DNA of 64,000 nucleotides from Bradyrhizobium sp. Rc3b (lineage in GTDB: Bacteria > Pseudomonadota > Alphaproteobacteria > Rhizobiales > Xanthobacteraceae), in NCBI RefSeq assembly GCF_900114915.1, contig NZ_FOUS01000013.1, positions 62,001 through 126,000 on the forward strand, in the 5' to 3' direction. The position numbers and the translations under genes were made by a program. Below, in pieces: positions 24,070 to 32,414 of the stretch. Position 1 is the stretch's first letter; every line of letters starts with the position of its first letter. Below the pieces are notes generated by a model. It was not told where the DNA came from and made no database searches. It was given only the letters and a program-made list of their open reading frames with translations.

Positions 24070-24612
24070 ATGTCCCAAACCGAACTTGAAATCGTCGTTG
24101 ACGATCCGACCGCGCCTGAAGACGACTCGCCTTCCGTCGTCTCGTCCGGCACGATCGAGATCGTCGTCTGTCTCCTGCTGCTCGCGCTGGCCGTCACGCT
24201 CGGCTACGACAATTGGCGCACCGGCGCGTCCTGGGATTCGACCGGGCCCGAACCCGGTTATTTTCCTTTCTATCTCTCGGTCATCCTCGGCGGCGGCAGC
24301 CTCTACGGCCTGATCGTGGCGCTGCTGGCGCGGCATGCGGCGTCCGGAACCTTCGTCACGCGCGCGCAGGCCCGCCGCGTCATGGCGGTGTTCGTGCCGA
24401 CGCTGCTGTTCTGCCTCGTGATGCAGTTCCTCGGCCTCTATGTCGCGAGCTTCCTCCTGATCTCGGGCTTCATGCGCTTCGTCGGCAAGATCGCGCTGTG
24501 GAAGTCGCTGCTCACCGCTCTTGTGTTCACGGCGATCATGTTCGTCACATTCGATGTCGCCTTCGACGTCATCATGCCGAAAGGGCCGCTCGAAGCGGCC
24601 TTCGGCCGCTAG
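24070..24612 (+). CDS. tctB: Tripartite tricarboxylate transporter small membrane subunit TctB (180 aa)
   Basis: Small polytopic partner of TctA. After a charged N-terminus come four hydrophobic segments: IEIVVCLLLLALAVTLGYDN, YFPFYLSVILGGGSLYGLIV, VFVPTLLFCLVMQFLGLYVA and the closing pair around LLTALVFTAIMFVTFDVAFD. The motif GPEPGYFPFYLS between helices one and two is characteristic of TctB. ATG 24070 is the only start near the first helix; its ribosome site is weak. tctA begins 11 bp after the stop. Confidence 0.85.
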   Translation: MSQTELEIVVDDPTAPEDDSPSVVSSGTIEIVVCLLLLALAVTLGYDNWRTGASWDSTGPEPGYFPFYLSVILGGGSLYGLIVALLARHAASGTFVTRAQARRVMAVFVPTLLFCLVMQFLGLYVASFLLISGFMRFVGKIALWKSLLTALVFTAIMFVTFDVAFDVIMPKGPLEAAFGR

Positions 24613-24623
24613 GCGGTCCCGCG

Positions 24624-26126
24624 ATGGAAGCTTTCGGTCTCCTGCTTCACGGCTTTGCCGTCCTGCTGACGTGGAAGACGCTCGTGCTGATGATGGTCGG
24701 GCTGGTGCTCGGCATCTTCGTCGGCGTGCTGCCGGGCCTCGGTGGCCCCAACGGCGTTGCGATCCTGCTGCCGCTCACCTTCACGATGGATCCGACTTCG
24801 GCGATCGTGATGCTGTCCTGCATCTATTGGGGCGCGCTGTTCGGCGGCGCGATCACCTCGATCCTGTTCAACATCCCCGGCGAAGCCTGGTCGGTCGCGA
24901 CCACTTTCGACGGCTATCCGATGGCGCAGCAGGGCAGGGCCGCGGAGGCGCTGACCGCGGCGTTCACCTCCTCCTTCATCGGCTCGCTGGTGGCGGTGCT
25001 GCTGATCACGTTCCTCGCGCCGATGATCTCGTCCTTTGCGCTGAAGTTCGGCCCGCCTGAGTTTTTCGCGGTTTATCTGCTAACATTCTGCTCGTTCGTC
25101 GGATTGGGGCGCGAGGCCAAGCACAAGACGGTCATCTCGATGTCGCTGGGGCTGCTGCTCGCCGGCATCGGCATGGATACCGTGTCGGGCAATCTCCGCA
25201 TGACCTTCGGCTCGCCGGAGCTGCTCCGCGGCATCAACTTCCTGGTCGCCGTGATCGGCCTGTTCGGCATCAGCGAGATCTTGCTGACGATGGAGGAGCG
25301 ACTGGCGCTGCGCGGGCACGCCGCCAGCATTTCGCTCCGCGTCGTGCTCGGCGTCTGGAAGGATCTGCCGAAATACTGGGCCACGCTGCTGCGCTCCTCC
25401 TTCATCGGCTGCTGGCTCGGCATCACCCCTGGCGGCGCGATCGCGGCCTCCTTCATGGGCTACAACCTCGCCAAGCGCTTCGCCAAGGATCCCGAAAGTT
25501 TCGGCAAGGGCCGCATCGAGGGCGTGTTCGCCCCTGAGACGGCGGCGCATGCGTCAGGTACCTCCGCGCTGCTGCCGATGCTGGCACTCGGCATTCCCGG
25601 CTCCGGCACCGCGGCGATCCTGCTCGGCGGCCTGATGGTGTGGGGGCTCAATCCGGGGCCGCTGCTGTTCGTCGAGCACAAGGACTTCGTCTGGGGCCTG
25701 ATCGCCTCGATGTATCTCGGCAATGTCGTCGGCCTCGTGCTGGTGCTGACGACGGTGCCGATCTTCGCCTCGATCCTGCGCGTGCCGTTTGCCGCGGTGG
25801 CGCCAATGATCGTGGTGTCCTGCGCGATCGGCGCCTACGCGATCCAGAACGCGATGTTCGACATCTGGCTGATGCTGGGCTTCGGCATCGTCGGCTACGT
25901 CTTCAAGAAGATCGGCATTCCGTTGGCCCCGTTCACCCTCGCGCTCGTGCTCGGCAACCGTGCCGAGGATGCCTTCCGCCTGTCGATGATCGGCTCCGGC
26001 GGCGACCTCAAGGTGTTCTGGTCGAACGGCCTGGTCGGCTCGATCACCACGCTGGCGATCATGCTGTTGTTCTGGCCGATGATCGACGGGCTTCTCACGC
26101 GCTTGGGACGAAGGCAGCGGAGCTAA
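24624..26126 (+). CDS. tctA: Tripartite tricarboxylate transporter large membrane subunit TctA (500 aa)
   Basis: Main permease, 11-12 membrane segments. Signature GIFVGVLPGLGGPNGVAILLP near residues 30-55, SCIYWGALFGGAITSILFNIP with PGEAWSVATTFDGYPMAQQG, and the second inverted-repeat signature GCWLGITPGGAIAASFMGYN, then GTSALLPMLALGIPGSGTAA. Full family length. ATG 24624 is 11 bp after tctB. The C-terminal sequence KVFWSNGLVGSITTLAIMLL is of note because a decayed copy of it occurs at 28352-28508. Confidence 0.9.
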   Translation: MEAFGLLLHGFAVLLTWKTLVLMMVGLVLGIFVGVLPGLGGPNGVAILLPLTFTMDPTSAIVMLSCIYWGALFGGAITSILFNIPGEAWSVATTFDGYPMAQQGRAAEALTAAFTSSFIGSLVAVLLITFLAPMISSFALKFGPPEFFAVYLLTFCSFVGLGREAKHKTVISMSLGLLLAGIGMDTVSGNLRMTFGSPELLRGINFLVAVIGLFGISEILLTMEERLALRGHAASISLRVVLGVWKDLPKYWATLLRSSFIGCWLGITPGGAIAASFMGYNLAKRFAKDPESFGKGRIEGVFAPETAAHASGTSALLPMLALGIPGSGTAAILLGGLMVWGLNPGPLLFVEHKDFVWGLIASMYLGNVVGLVLVLTTVPIFASILRVPFAAVAPMIVVSCAIGAYAIQNAMFDIWLMLGFGIVGYVFKKIGIPLAPFTLALVLGNRAEDAFRLSMIGSGGDLKVFWSNGLVGSITTLAIMLLFWPMIDGLLTRLGRRQRS

Positions 26127-26276
26127 GGCCACGGAAGCTTTAGGCAGATAATCTTCGCGGTGGTCTCAGGGCTTGGCCTTGAAGTTGGTTTGCTAACGGT
26201 GTTGAGCGCGAGACCGCGGTCGGCCTTCGATGAATGCTCCGGGTTATGAGGGGCGCTAAAATTTTGACGGACCGAG

Positions 26277-26540
26277 CTAGTAGAAAATCGGTGGTTCAGT
26301 TTTCGGTTCGCAAATCTCGTTCACTATAGCCTCCGCAAAAACGAACTTTGTGTTACGCGGAGGCTCGACGGTCTTTGTCGGCAGTAAGGGGGCCCGGTCG
26401 CTTATGATGTAAATGGGCACGTATGGCGTATGCCACCGGGCGATGATCTCGCCACAAGCGGTACATGAGAACTGCCCCGTCTCAGACCTGGCAACGCAGG
26501 TAAGCGGATTGGCATGCCGGGCAGACCGTGTGAGAGACAT
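26277..26540 (-). CDS. Small hypothetical protein (87 aa) with a Cys pattern
   Basis: Starts MSLTRSARHANPLTCVARSE and contains CVARSETGQFSCTACG, one single Cys and a CxxC that could be half of a zinc ribbon. The remainder (ARWHTPYVPIYIISD...) has no recognised domain. There is no strong ribosome site. The CxxC block and natural-looking N-terminus give modest support; it may be fast-evolving accessory DNA. Confidence 0.35.
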   Translation of the reverse strand: MSLTRSARHANPLTCVARSETGQFSCTACGEIIARWHTPYVPIYIISDRAPLLPTKTVEPPRNTKFVFAEAIVNEICEPKTEPPIFY

Positions 26541-27050
26541 TTCGACTGGTCATGTTCCCGTTTCCTCTGTTCTGCGCTCGAGCAACGAGGGGCGATCACG
26601 TTCAAGGCACGCTCGGTCCTTGCCTGACTTTGACAAGCTCAATCCAATGAAAATAACAATCAACAGAAACTATCCCGACCTAATTCTCGCTTTTTCTCCC
26701 GAATATCGCTGTTTGACATGCGGCCCTGTTTAAATAGCATTGGAGGGCGCAACTCTCAGTTCCGCCCGAAAGTCCGCCGGCTCGGCCATTCCCCAAGAGT
26801 TGCCCCAATGGGTCGGCGGACTGAGGTGGTCGTACGTGGCCTTCCCCTCAACGACGTGCCCGGGACTCCCAACGCGCATCGCTGCTAAAAAGCCTGCGCG
26901 CTTCTCCCTGATGAGTTCGCGGTCCTACAGGGATCGAACCGACGGGTCTACTTTGACGGAAACCGAAAGGTTGATGAAGCGCCTGTCCGCTTAGATCTAA
27001 GAGAACCCGCATTCTTAGTTGGGTAGCGCGGCTGACAGTCACTGCCGGAT
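26541..27050. other. Non-coding gap
   Basis: About 510 bp. A 28-codon frame at 26647 (ends CLTCGPV) and a frame at 26740-26994 were looked at; neither has a family match or good start. The sequence from 26680 to 26750 is AT-richer than its surroundings. Confidence 0.35.
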
Positions 27051-27536
27051 TTAATGGAAGCTTTTCGCAAGTGCAGCAATCATTCCGGCAAATGCGAGTT
27101 GCGAACCCACGCCAAATAATCCCGTCAACGCGCGCTTAGAGTGTATCCACCAATGAAAGCGTTGGAGCGCGCGAAGTAAGCCACGAGGGTAAAGGGTGTG
27201 AACGAATTGCAAGGCGTCCGGCAGCATCGCGGTGAAGGCGCCGATCGCAATCGTCCAAATTGATCCTGCCGTTGCAAACATCCAAAGCGCTAGGCCGAGT
27301 CCGGCGCACGCATCAATTCCGATAATTGCAAAATCCGTCAGCGTCGCGCTGCTGAAGGACAGGCCGCGATTGTTAGCACCTTTGCCTAGACTTATTGAGC
27401 GAAGTGGATAATCCCAGTGCGGAATTGCATCAATTGCAAAATGGCTTGCGAACCCCGCGATCGCCGCGGCTGCCGGATGTGATGGAACCAGGCTGGCGAT
27501 CGCGCCACCGACGATTGCATGGGTGCTCAAAATCAT
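27051..27536 (-). CDS. YdjM/DUF457-like membrane protein (putative metal-dependent hydrolase family), 161 aa
   Basis: The N-terminus STHAIVGGAIASLVPSHPAA, followed by GFASHFAIDAIPHWDYPL, matches small integral membrane proteins annotated as metal-dependent hydrolases (His/Asp residues in and near the first helices: THA, SHFAIDAIPHWD). Three or four membrane segments follow (FAIIGIDACAGLGLALWMF, IWTIAIGAFTAMLPDAL, GLFGVGSQLAFAGMIAAL). The second conserved part, AMLPDALQFVHTLYP, has the PD expected for these proteins. No clear ribosome site is seen before ATG 27536. Stand-alone gene with non-coding DNA on both sides. Confidence 0.65.
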   Translation of the reverse strand: MILSTHAIVGGAIASLVPSHPAAAAIAGFASHFAIDAIPHWDYPLRSISLGKGANNRGLSFSSATLTDFAIIGIDACAGLGLALWMFATAGSIWTIAIGAFTAMLPDALQFVHTLYPRGLLRALQRFHWWIHSKRALTGLFGVGSQLAFAGMIAALAKSFH

Positions 27537-27981
27537 CTGATTATCTATATACTTCCGGGACGCGTGGCATTGGGAACGATGGCATGATTGGCTTGATCAC
27601 GTCGTTGTCCTCTGAGGTGCAGTGGTTTGGCCCGAGAAAGCATCCTCGGACCCACCATGGCAAAGAGGACGTTAGAGGTGATTGGCCGACGATAGGCCTT
27701 CGGATCGACACCGATCTTTGTTTCAACGAACGGCTGTTGGAGTCCCGAAAGTGCAGCGACGGGAAGCTGCGAGGCGGGATCGTCGTTCCCTTATCCTAAA
27801 GGAGATACTATCGACGAAAATGGCAGTGAAGAAGCACCCCACAACCATCAAGCCGGTAAAGACGGCCAGGAGCCAATTTTGGATCATCTTCGACCATGTC
27901 CTCGTTTGACGCTCGCCTTTAAGAGCAGCGAGAGCTTGGGCCGTCAAGTCTGACAGGCGCTGGGAAATGTTCTCTCTGAAC
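27537..27981. other. Gap with a doubtful small membrane ORF
   Basis: On the minus strand 27723-27947 encodes 74 aa with one plausible membrane segment (WLLAVFTGLMVVGCFFTAIF) but a random-looking C-terminus and no ribosome site. It is recorded as doubtful. Nothing else is supported in this 445-bp stretch. Confidence 0.3.
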
Positions 27982-28350
27982 TCATACCGCCTTAGCGTCC
28001 CTGAGCCCTGCGATCTCGTCCCCGAACTCCTTTAAAACCGGGTTGGTCTGCTTGCCGGATTCCGGCGGCCACACCATCCTCCTCGGTGTGCGTGACAACG
28101 TCAAAGGTTGGCCGACCAGGCGGATGTGGCGATCTTCGTCGTTCGCCAACCTGGTCGATGCTGAGATGCCTGACCTGGGCGTCCTCGAACATCTGGTCGC
28201 TGGCTTAGATCGGCCCGCAGGGCACGCCGCGTTGAGCGGGCAGGGGCTATCGCGTAGTCGGGATGGGGCATAGAGCTCCGGTTCGCCGATCACCTGGGCG
28301 CAATCGCTACCCCGGTCGTGGCTAGCTGATGTAGCCGTCAGGGGTCTTGA
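27982..28350 (-). pseudogene. Decayed C-terminal fragment of a CaiB-type CoA-transferase gene
   Basis: In the minus frame ending at 27982 the sequence NDEDRHIRLVGQPLTLSRTP, then VLKEFGDEIAGLRDA, is nearly the same as the last 60 residues of the intact CoA-transferase at 32415-33608 (NDEDRHIRLVGQPVTLSRTP). The similarity continues at DNA level up to about 28348 (GATGTAGCCGTC, GTCTTGAAC) but with frameshifts and a deletion near 28305. The N-terminal three quarters are absent. It abuts a tctA fragment on the opposite strand. Confidence 0.75.
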
Positions 28351-28351
28351 A

Positions 28352-28508
28352 CGGGAACCTTGGGGTGTTCTGGTCGAACGGCCTAGTCGGCTCGAGCACG
28401 GCGCTCGAGATCGTGCTGCTGTTCTGGCCGGTGGTCGACGGCCTTGCTCGGCCGGGTCGGCTGGGGGCCGGCGAGGCAAAGCGGTTGCACCATGAAAAGT
28501 CATCTTAA
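28352..28508 (+). pseudogene. Decayed C-terminal fragment of tctA
   Basis: The + frame ending at TAA 28506-28508 reads GVFWSNGLVGSSTALEIVLL FWPVVDGL, matching the end of the intact TctA (KVFWSNGLVGSITTLAIMLL FWPMIDGL). Nothing of the upstream gene is present; the match begins within about 10 bp of where the caiB homology ends. It has its own different tail (GAGEAKRLHHEKSS). Confidence 0.7.
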
Positions 28509-28653
28509 TCAGTATTTTAGCTTCATTGCGTCGCCGTAGTCCAGTCGCTGAGGCCTAGTGGTTGTTCCCAAATGTTGCTGTTGTGCGACAGCTTAGGCCA
28601 GCGTTGACCATTATGCTCCCCGTGGCTTTCTTAATTTCTCACGGGGCATTGCG

Positions 28654-29526
28654 ATGAAGCAGATTGTGATGGGAATTGTGGCGGCATCGTTGGTCGCGAC
28701 TAGCGCAGTGGCCGCTGATCTGGCAGCGAAACCCTATGTGAAGGCCCCGGCCGTCGTTGATCCGGTCTGGAGCTGGACCGGCTTCTATGCCGGATTGAAC
28801 GCCGGATATAGCTGGGGAAGGGCGGAGACGACCGTAGCGCCGATCGCACTGCCGTTCCCGGCTCCACAGTTCGGTTTGTTCGGTCAGAATGTCGACGGCT
28901 GGCTAGCCGGCGGACAGCTGGGCTACAACTGGCAGGTGGATCCGAAATGGGTCGTCGGCCTCGAGGGCGACATTCAAGCAACAGGCGAGCGGTCGTCGCG
29001 GACGGTGACGACGACGAGCGCGCGTTACGGTTCGAACATCATCGGCATCCCGGGCGGTGCAGATTTTAACTCCATTGCCACATTGACTGGTAATCTTTCC
29101 TATGACCTGCAATGGTTCGCGACGTTTCGCGGGCGCGTCGGCGTTCTCTCGGATCCACAGACCCTGTGGTACGCGACCGGTGGTCTCGCTGTCGGCGAGT
29201 TCAAGTATTCGTCGGCGACCGCCCTTGGAATCCAGGTCTTCGGACCGGGCCTCGGCGGCACCACTCCGCTCGGCGCGTTCAACTTCCCGATCGGGGCCGG
29301 GGTGACTAGCACCGACACCCGAATTGGCTGGACGGTGGGTGCGGGCGTCGAGCGCAAGTTCACCCGGAACTGGTCGGCCAAGCTCGAATATCTCTATATG
29401 GATTTCGGGAGTAAGACTTACTTTGTGGGAACCGCCAACCAGGCGGACGTAAGCTTCCGCGATCACGTGCTGCGCGCCGGCTTCAACTATGCCTTCACTC
29501 CAACGCCCGTTGTTGCGAAATACTGA
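28654..29526 (+). CDS. Outer membrane beta-barrel protein (Omp25/Omp31/RopB-like), 290 aa
   Basis: Signal peptide MKQIVMGIVAASLVATSAVA with cleavage after AVA, then the family's short linker (LAAKPYVKAPAVVDPVWSWT) and GFYAGLNAGYSWG, the first barrel strand of alphaproteobacterial Omp25-like proteins. Further strands alternate Gly/aromatic residues: GGQLGYNWQVDPKWVVGLEG, FRGRVGVLSDPQTLWYATGG, KFTRNWSAKLEYLYMDFG, and the end VLRAGFNYAFTPTPVVAKY. Such proteins contribute to envelope stability and host interaction. ATG 28654 follows GGGGCATTGCG. A strong hairpin terminator sits 25 bp after the stop. The gene lies between decayed copies of tctA and caiB. Confidence 0.9.
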   Translation: MKQIVMGIVAASLVATSAVAADLAAKPYVKAPAVVDPVWSWTGFYAGLNAGYSWGRAETTVAPIALPFPAPQFGLFGQNVDGWLAGGQLGYNWQVDPKWVVGLEGDIQATGERSSRTVTTTSARYGSNIIGIPGGADFNSIATLTGNLSYDLQWFATFRGRVGVLSDPQTLWYATGGLAVGEFKYSSATALGIQVFGPGLGGTTPLGAFNFPIGAGVTSTDTRIGWTVGAGVERKFTRNWSAKLEYLYMDFGSKTYFVGTANQADVSFRDHVLRAGFNYAFTPTPVVAKY

Positions 29527-29550
29527 GCTGCGCAGGCGCGAAACCGCCTC

Positions 29551-29576
29551 AATGCCCGCCAATCTTGGCGGGCATT
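29551..29576 (+). terminator. Hairpin terminator after the outer membrane protein gene
   Basis: AATGCCCGCCAA (29551-29562) and TTGGCGGGCATT (29565-29576) form a perfect 12-bp stem with a 2-base loop. The following bases (GTCATTTCTGTCTT) are only moderately U-rich. Because the stem is symmetrical it could act in both directions. Confidence 0.75.
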
Positions 29577-29619
29577 GTCATTTCTGTCTTGCTTCCGCTT
29601 TCCTGAACTTTCGTATTCG

Positions 29620-29695
29620 CGTCCGCGCCGAAGCCGAAGTCCTTCAGCACCTCGCCTAATCGCGGCATTCCGGCGGTCGCGCCACCACAGCTAGG
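29620..29695 (-). pseudogene. Scrap of a third CaiB-type CoA-transferase C-terminus
   Basis: GCCGAAGTCCTTCAGCACCT (29634-29653) and the surrounding 75 bp align with the 3' end of the intact CoA-transferase around 32460-32520; in the minus frame it reads EVLKDFGFGAD where the intact gene has EVLKEFGFGPD. Only about 25 codons remain. Found right after the terminator of the outer membrane protein gene. Confidence 0.6.
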
Positions 29696-29831
29696 CGGCG
29701 TGGTCGCTTGAAACCAGGTTTCTTCAGCTCGACGCAAGTCTCCGAGCGAACCCCGGGAAGGTGTCGCCAAGCTCGACGCACATGCACCCTCATGATAATT
29801 TGGTCCTCCGACTCATGCGTGGTGCTTAGTG

Positions 29832-30047
29832 ATGAAGGAAGCTCCATTTCAAGCGAAGGGATTGCTGCTGACCTACGGAACGAGATTTGTAGGTGGCATG
29901 GCTGCCCTCGCCGCAAGCCTTCTTAGTTCATCCTGTGTGAGTTCTGACGAAATTTCTTCGAGACCAAGAGTTGCGACTGGTGCTCCTTGGGCCCGAGATC
30001 TCAACGAGCCGCCGCCTAGCCGACCGCCAGCACGTAGGCCTGACTAG
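29832..30047 (+). CDS. Small putative lipoprotein or secreted protein (71 aa)
   Basis: MKEAPFQAKGLLLTYGTRFV is followed by GGMAALAASLLSSSC, a hydrophobic stretch ending in a lipobox-like LSSSC, and a Pro/Arg-rich C-terminus (NEPPPSRPPARRPD). No family is recognised. The ribosome site is weak (GTG/ATG pair at 29829-29832). Possible short envelope protein; also possibly a chance frame. Confidence 0.35.
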   Translation: MKEAPFQAKGLLLTYGTRFVGGMAALAASLLSSSCVSSDEISSRPRVATGAPWARDLNEPPPSRPPARRPD

Positions 30048-30319
30048 GTCTCGCAACGCAAGAACACCATATATCGATCTGACTTATGCGGTAGGTTAGG
30101 TCGCCGTCCAAAATGAAATCGACCAGAATGCTTCGCGCCAGGATGCGGGAGTCTGATCGTCTGTACATCGCTCCAATCGGCCCTTTTCTCTGTCGCGGAA
30201 CCTCCCGTTTCGAGGTATGCAAAAATGAATGGCGAAGTATGGGAGCGTTTGGCGGTTTTGTGTGGACCCAGCCTTGCAGGCTTTACAACCTATGAGCTTT
30301 TGTCCGAGACGATAGGTAG

Positions 30320-30603
30320 GCGTGGAACCGAGCAAACCGAGCAAACAATAAGCGTTTTCAGCTTTTGGTTTTCGGAGGTTTGTTTAACCTCATAGATCGT
30401 TGGAAAGCTAGGCGTCTGCCGCTTGTGTGTCCACGCTGTCTCGAGCCGGCCTCAGAGCGGCTCTCGCGCGGCGGCAACGGTTACTAGGTGAAAAGAAGCT
30501 GCATTGCGACGCGTGCGGTATAGCCCACGACATCGCAGGATGGCGACTAGCAGCGGACTATCAGAAGAGCCGCGATAGCGTCCCGTTTCTGGCTAGAAAT
30601 TGA
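30320..30603 (+). pseudogene. Small zinc-ribbon protein gene with a one-base frameshift
   Basis: One frame reads NLIDRWKARRLPLVCPRCLE to GGNGY and then hits TAG at 30485-30487. The frame shifted by one base continues GEKKLHCDACGIAHDIAGWR to TGA 30601-30603. Restoring one base near 30484 joins them as ...GGNGY-L-GEKK... with CPRC and CDAC forming a four-cysteine zinc ribbon. Either a decayed gene or a sequencing error. No ATG is found in the upstream part of the frame, so its 5' end may also be lost. Confidence 0.5.
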
Positions 30604-30973
30604 AGACTTGTTACTCCAGACAGTGCGAGTTTTCCGCCGCGATCAATTGGTTCGTTCTAAATTCAGCGGAAAAATACAGCGTTCGCAGGGCTGGTGATGA
30701 TGCCGAGCACTGGCCATTCTGCTGAGAGATCCTTTAGGCAAGCAACGTCGATCTGGTACGTAGTCGACTTGCTCGCCCCGATGGTCGACGTCATCCAAAC
30801 AGCGGCATGCCACCCGCCCACCCAAGGCTGCGTCAAGAAGAGCGCTTATACCATTTGCCTTGTCCCATGGAGAAACAAGCTTCGTCGCTGTCCTGCGAAC
30901 AGGCTCTCGCGTTTGCAAATGCGCTTGAAGCGAGTTTTCCTGATCTGTCTGGAATCCAAGTTCCGGCGGCCGG
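30604..30973. other. Gap between zinc-ribbon remnant and O-antigen ligase-like gene
   Basis: About 370 bp with overlapping weak frames on both strands (30643-31116 minus, 30694-30981 plus), which run into the 3' end of the ligase-like gene and show no family match. No terminator was identified. Confidence 0.35.
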
Positions 30974-32362
30974 TTAACTAGGAACGATTCCGTGACCCGC
31001 GTTCTCGGAATAGAAAGCGCGCATTCCATTCTGGTCTTCTGTTCTTCTCGATAGCGATCGTCCGGCAGATTCGTCATTCTGCTGGATGATCCTCCCTGCG
31101 GCAAGACTAACGCCAATCACATAGATCCAGCCCGGCACAAAATCGAACAGGTGCGAGTTGAATAGCGAGCTGACTACGTTCTGTACCACGACAATGAAGC
31201 CAAGCCATGGATAAAAGCCGGCACCCCGAAAAAGGCTAAGATGACCAATCCACATTGAGTACAAGGCGACACACCCGATTAGTCCCCACTGCACTGCTAC
31301 GCTGAGAGATTGATTGTGTGGATTGCTGATCGTCTCCGCGCCAAGCCCAGTTTGCCCCAGTGCGGCGCGATCGAATAACATTTGGGTAGATCCTGTGCCG
31401 TGCCCGACGACAGGAGCTTCTCGAACGAACCCCACAGACTTGCGCCAATACTCGAGTCGCAATCCAGCAGAGGTTATATCATTGCCGGCGCCGTACTTTG
31501 AATATTCGAGCAGGATACTATTCGTTCGATTTTGTAGATTGGGTGAGGCAAACCACGCGGACCCCGCAAGCAATAAGCTAAATGCAATCGCTCCATAAAA
31601 AAGTGAGCGCGGCAAATAAAACGCTCCGAAAACAAACAGCATGATTGGCACATATATTAGAGCTGTCCGAGCGAGGACCACGAAAGTCAGATTGGCAAGA
31701 AATACAATTGATAGCGCGAGCAGAGGCAACGCCAAATGGGTCCTTCCGTCTTTGATTAACTCAGAAATTGGCCAAGCTAAAACCACAGCGCACAACGCAA
31801 ACGATTGGCTTTGATCGATGTAATTCTTTACAGGGACACCGGGCTGCAAACTTGCCGTCGGGGTGAGATTCGGCACAAACGCTGTGACCCACGACAAGGC
31901 AAGGAGAACAGTGCAAGATCCAAGGAATGCCAAGAGTATCCAAAATGAGCGCGATGACTCTCGAAAGTAGTATATTAGGAACGGCATCATAAGAAACTTT
32001 AGCGTGGGATTTACGCCTCGTAGTCGAGCGGTCCAAGAGACGTCAGTCGCCCACAGAGTGCCTATCACGGCTATCGCAAATAGGGCCACCGCAAAACCCG
32101 CTCTGGAACGGCCTACTAAATAAGCAAGTTCTTCGAGGCGGATCCTTGGGAACACGCTAAGTACCCAGAGAGCGCTGAAGATTGAGGTGACGGTTGTAGA
32201 CCACGGTAGCGATGCGACCGCGATCACGGCGAGAACATCGCTAGTTGTTGTTGAGCTCAAGAGCGTCGGAAAGCGCCGGAAATCTCGGACCCAACTGTAC
32301 CACTTCTTGTCTACCGTAAATGAGCTAAGCTCGCTGTCCATAGTCCCTCGATTGGTTTGCAT
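30974..32362 (-). CDS. O-antigen ligase/polymerase-like membrane protein (WaaL/Wzy family), about 462 aa
   Basis: Ten or more membrane segments, with the large periplasmic loop typical of the family: it ends in VGHGTGSTQMLFDRAALGQT then ISNPHNQSLSVAVQWGLIG. The (H)N-x2-L pattern in this loop is the conserved site of ligases and polymerases that move lipid-linked glycans. The reading frame can be traced to a TTG at 32401; ATG 32362 (MQTNRG) or ATG 32341 (preceded by GAGGG) are more likely starts. It runs convergently to nothing known and is followed by decayed DNA; upstream lies the CoA-transferase on the same strand. Confidence 0.75.
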   Translation of the reverse strand: MQTNRGTMDSELSSFTVDKKWYSWVRDFRRFPTLLSSTTTSDVLAVIAVASLPWSTTVTSIFSALWVLSVFPRIRLEELAYLVGRSRAGFAVALFAIAVIGTLWATDVSWTARLRGVNPTLKFLMMPFLIYYFRESSRSFWILLAFLGSCTVLLALSWVTAFVPNLTPTASLQPGVPVKNYIDQSQSFALCAVVLAWPISELIKDGRTHLALPLLALSIVFLANLTFVVLARTALIYVPIMLFVFGAFYLPRSLFYGAIAFSLLLAGSAWFASPNLQNRTNSILLEYSKYGAGNDITSAGLRLEYWRKSVGFVREAPVVGHGTGSTQMLFDRAALGQTGLGAETISNPHNQSLSVAVQWGLIGCVALYSMWIGHLSLFRGAGFYPWLGFIVVVQNVVSSLFNSHLFDFVPGWIYVIGVSLAAGRIIQQNDESAGRSLSRRTEDQNGMRAFYSENAGHGIVPS

Positions 32363-32414
32363 GGCAACGCGCTTCCAAGCGCGCTCAAGATCGCAGCTCA
32401 AGCAAGAGAGCGCC

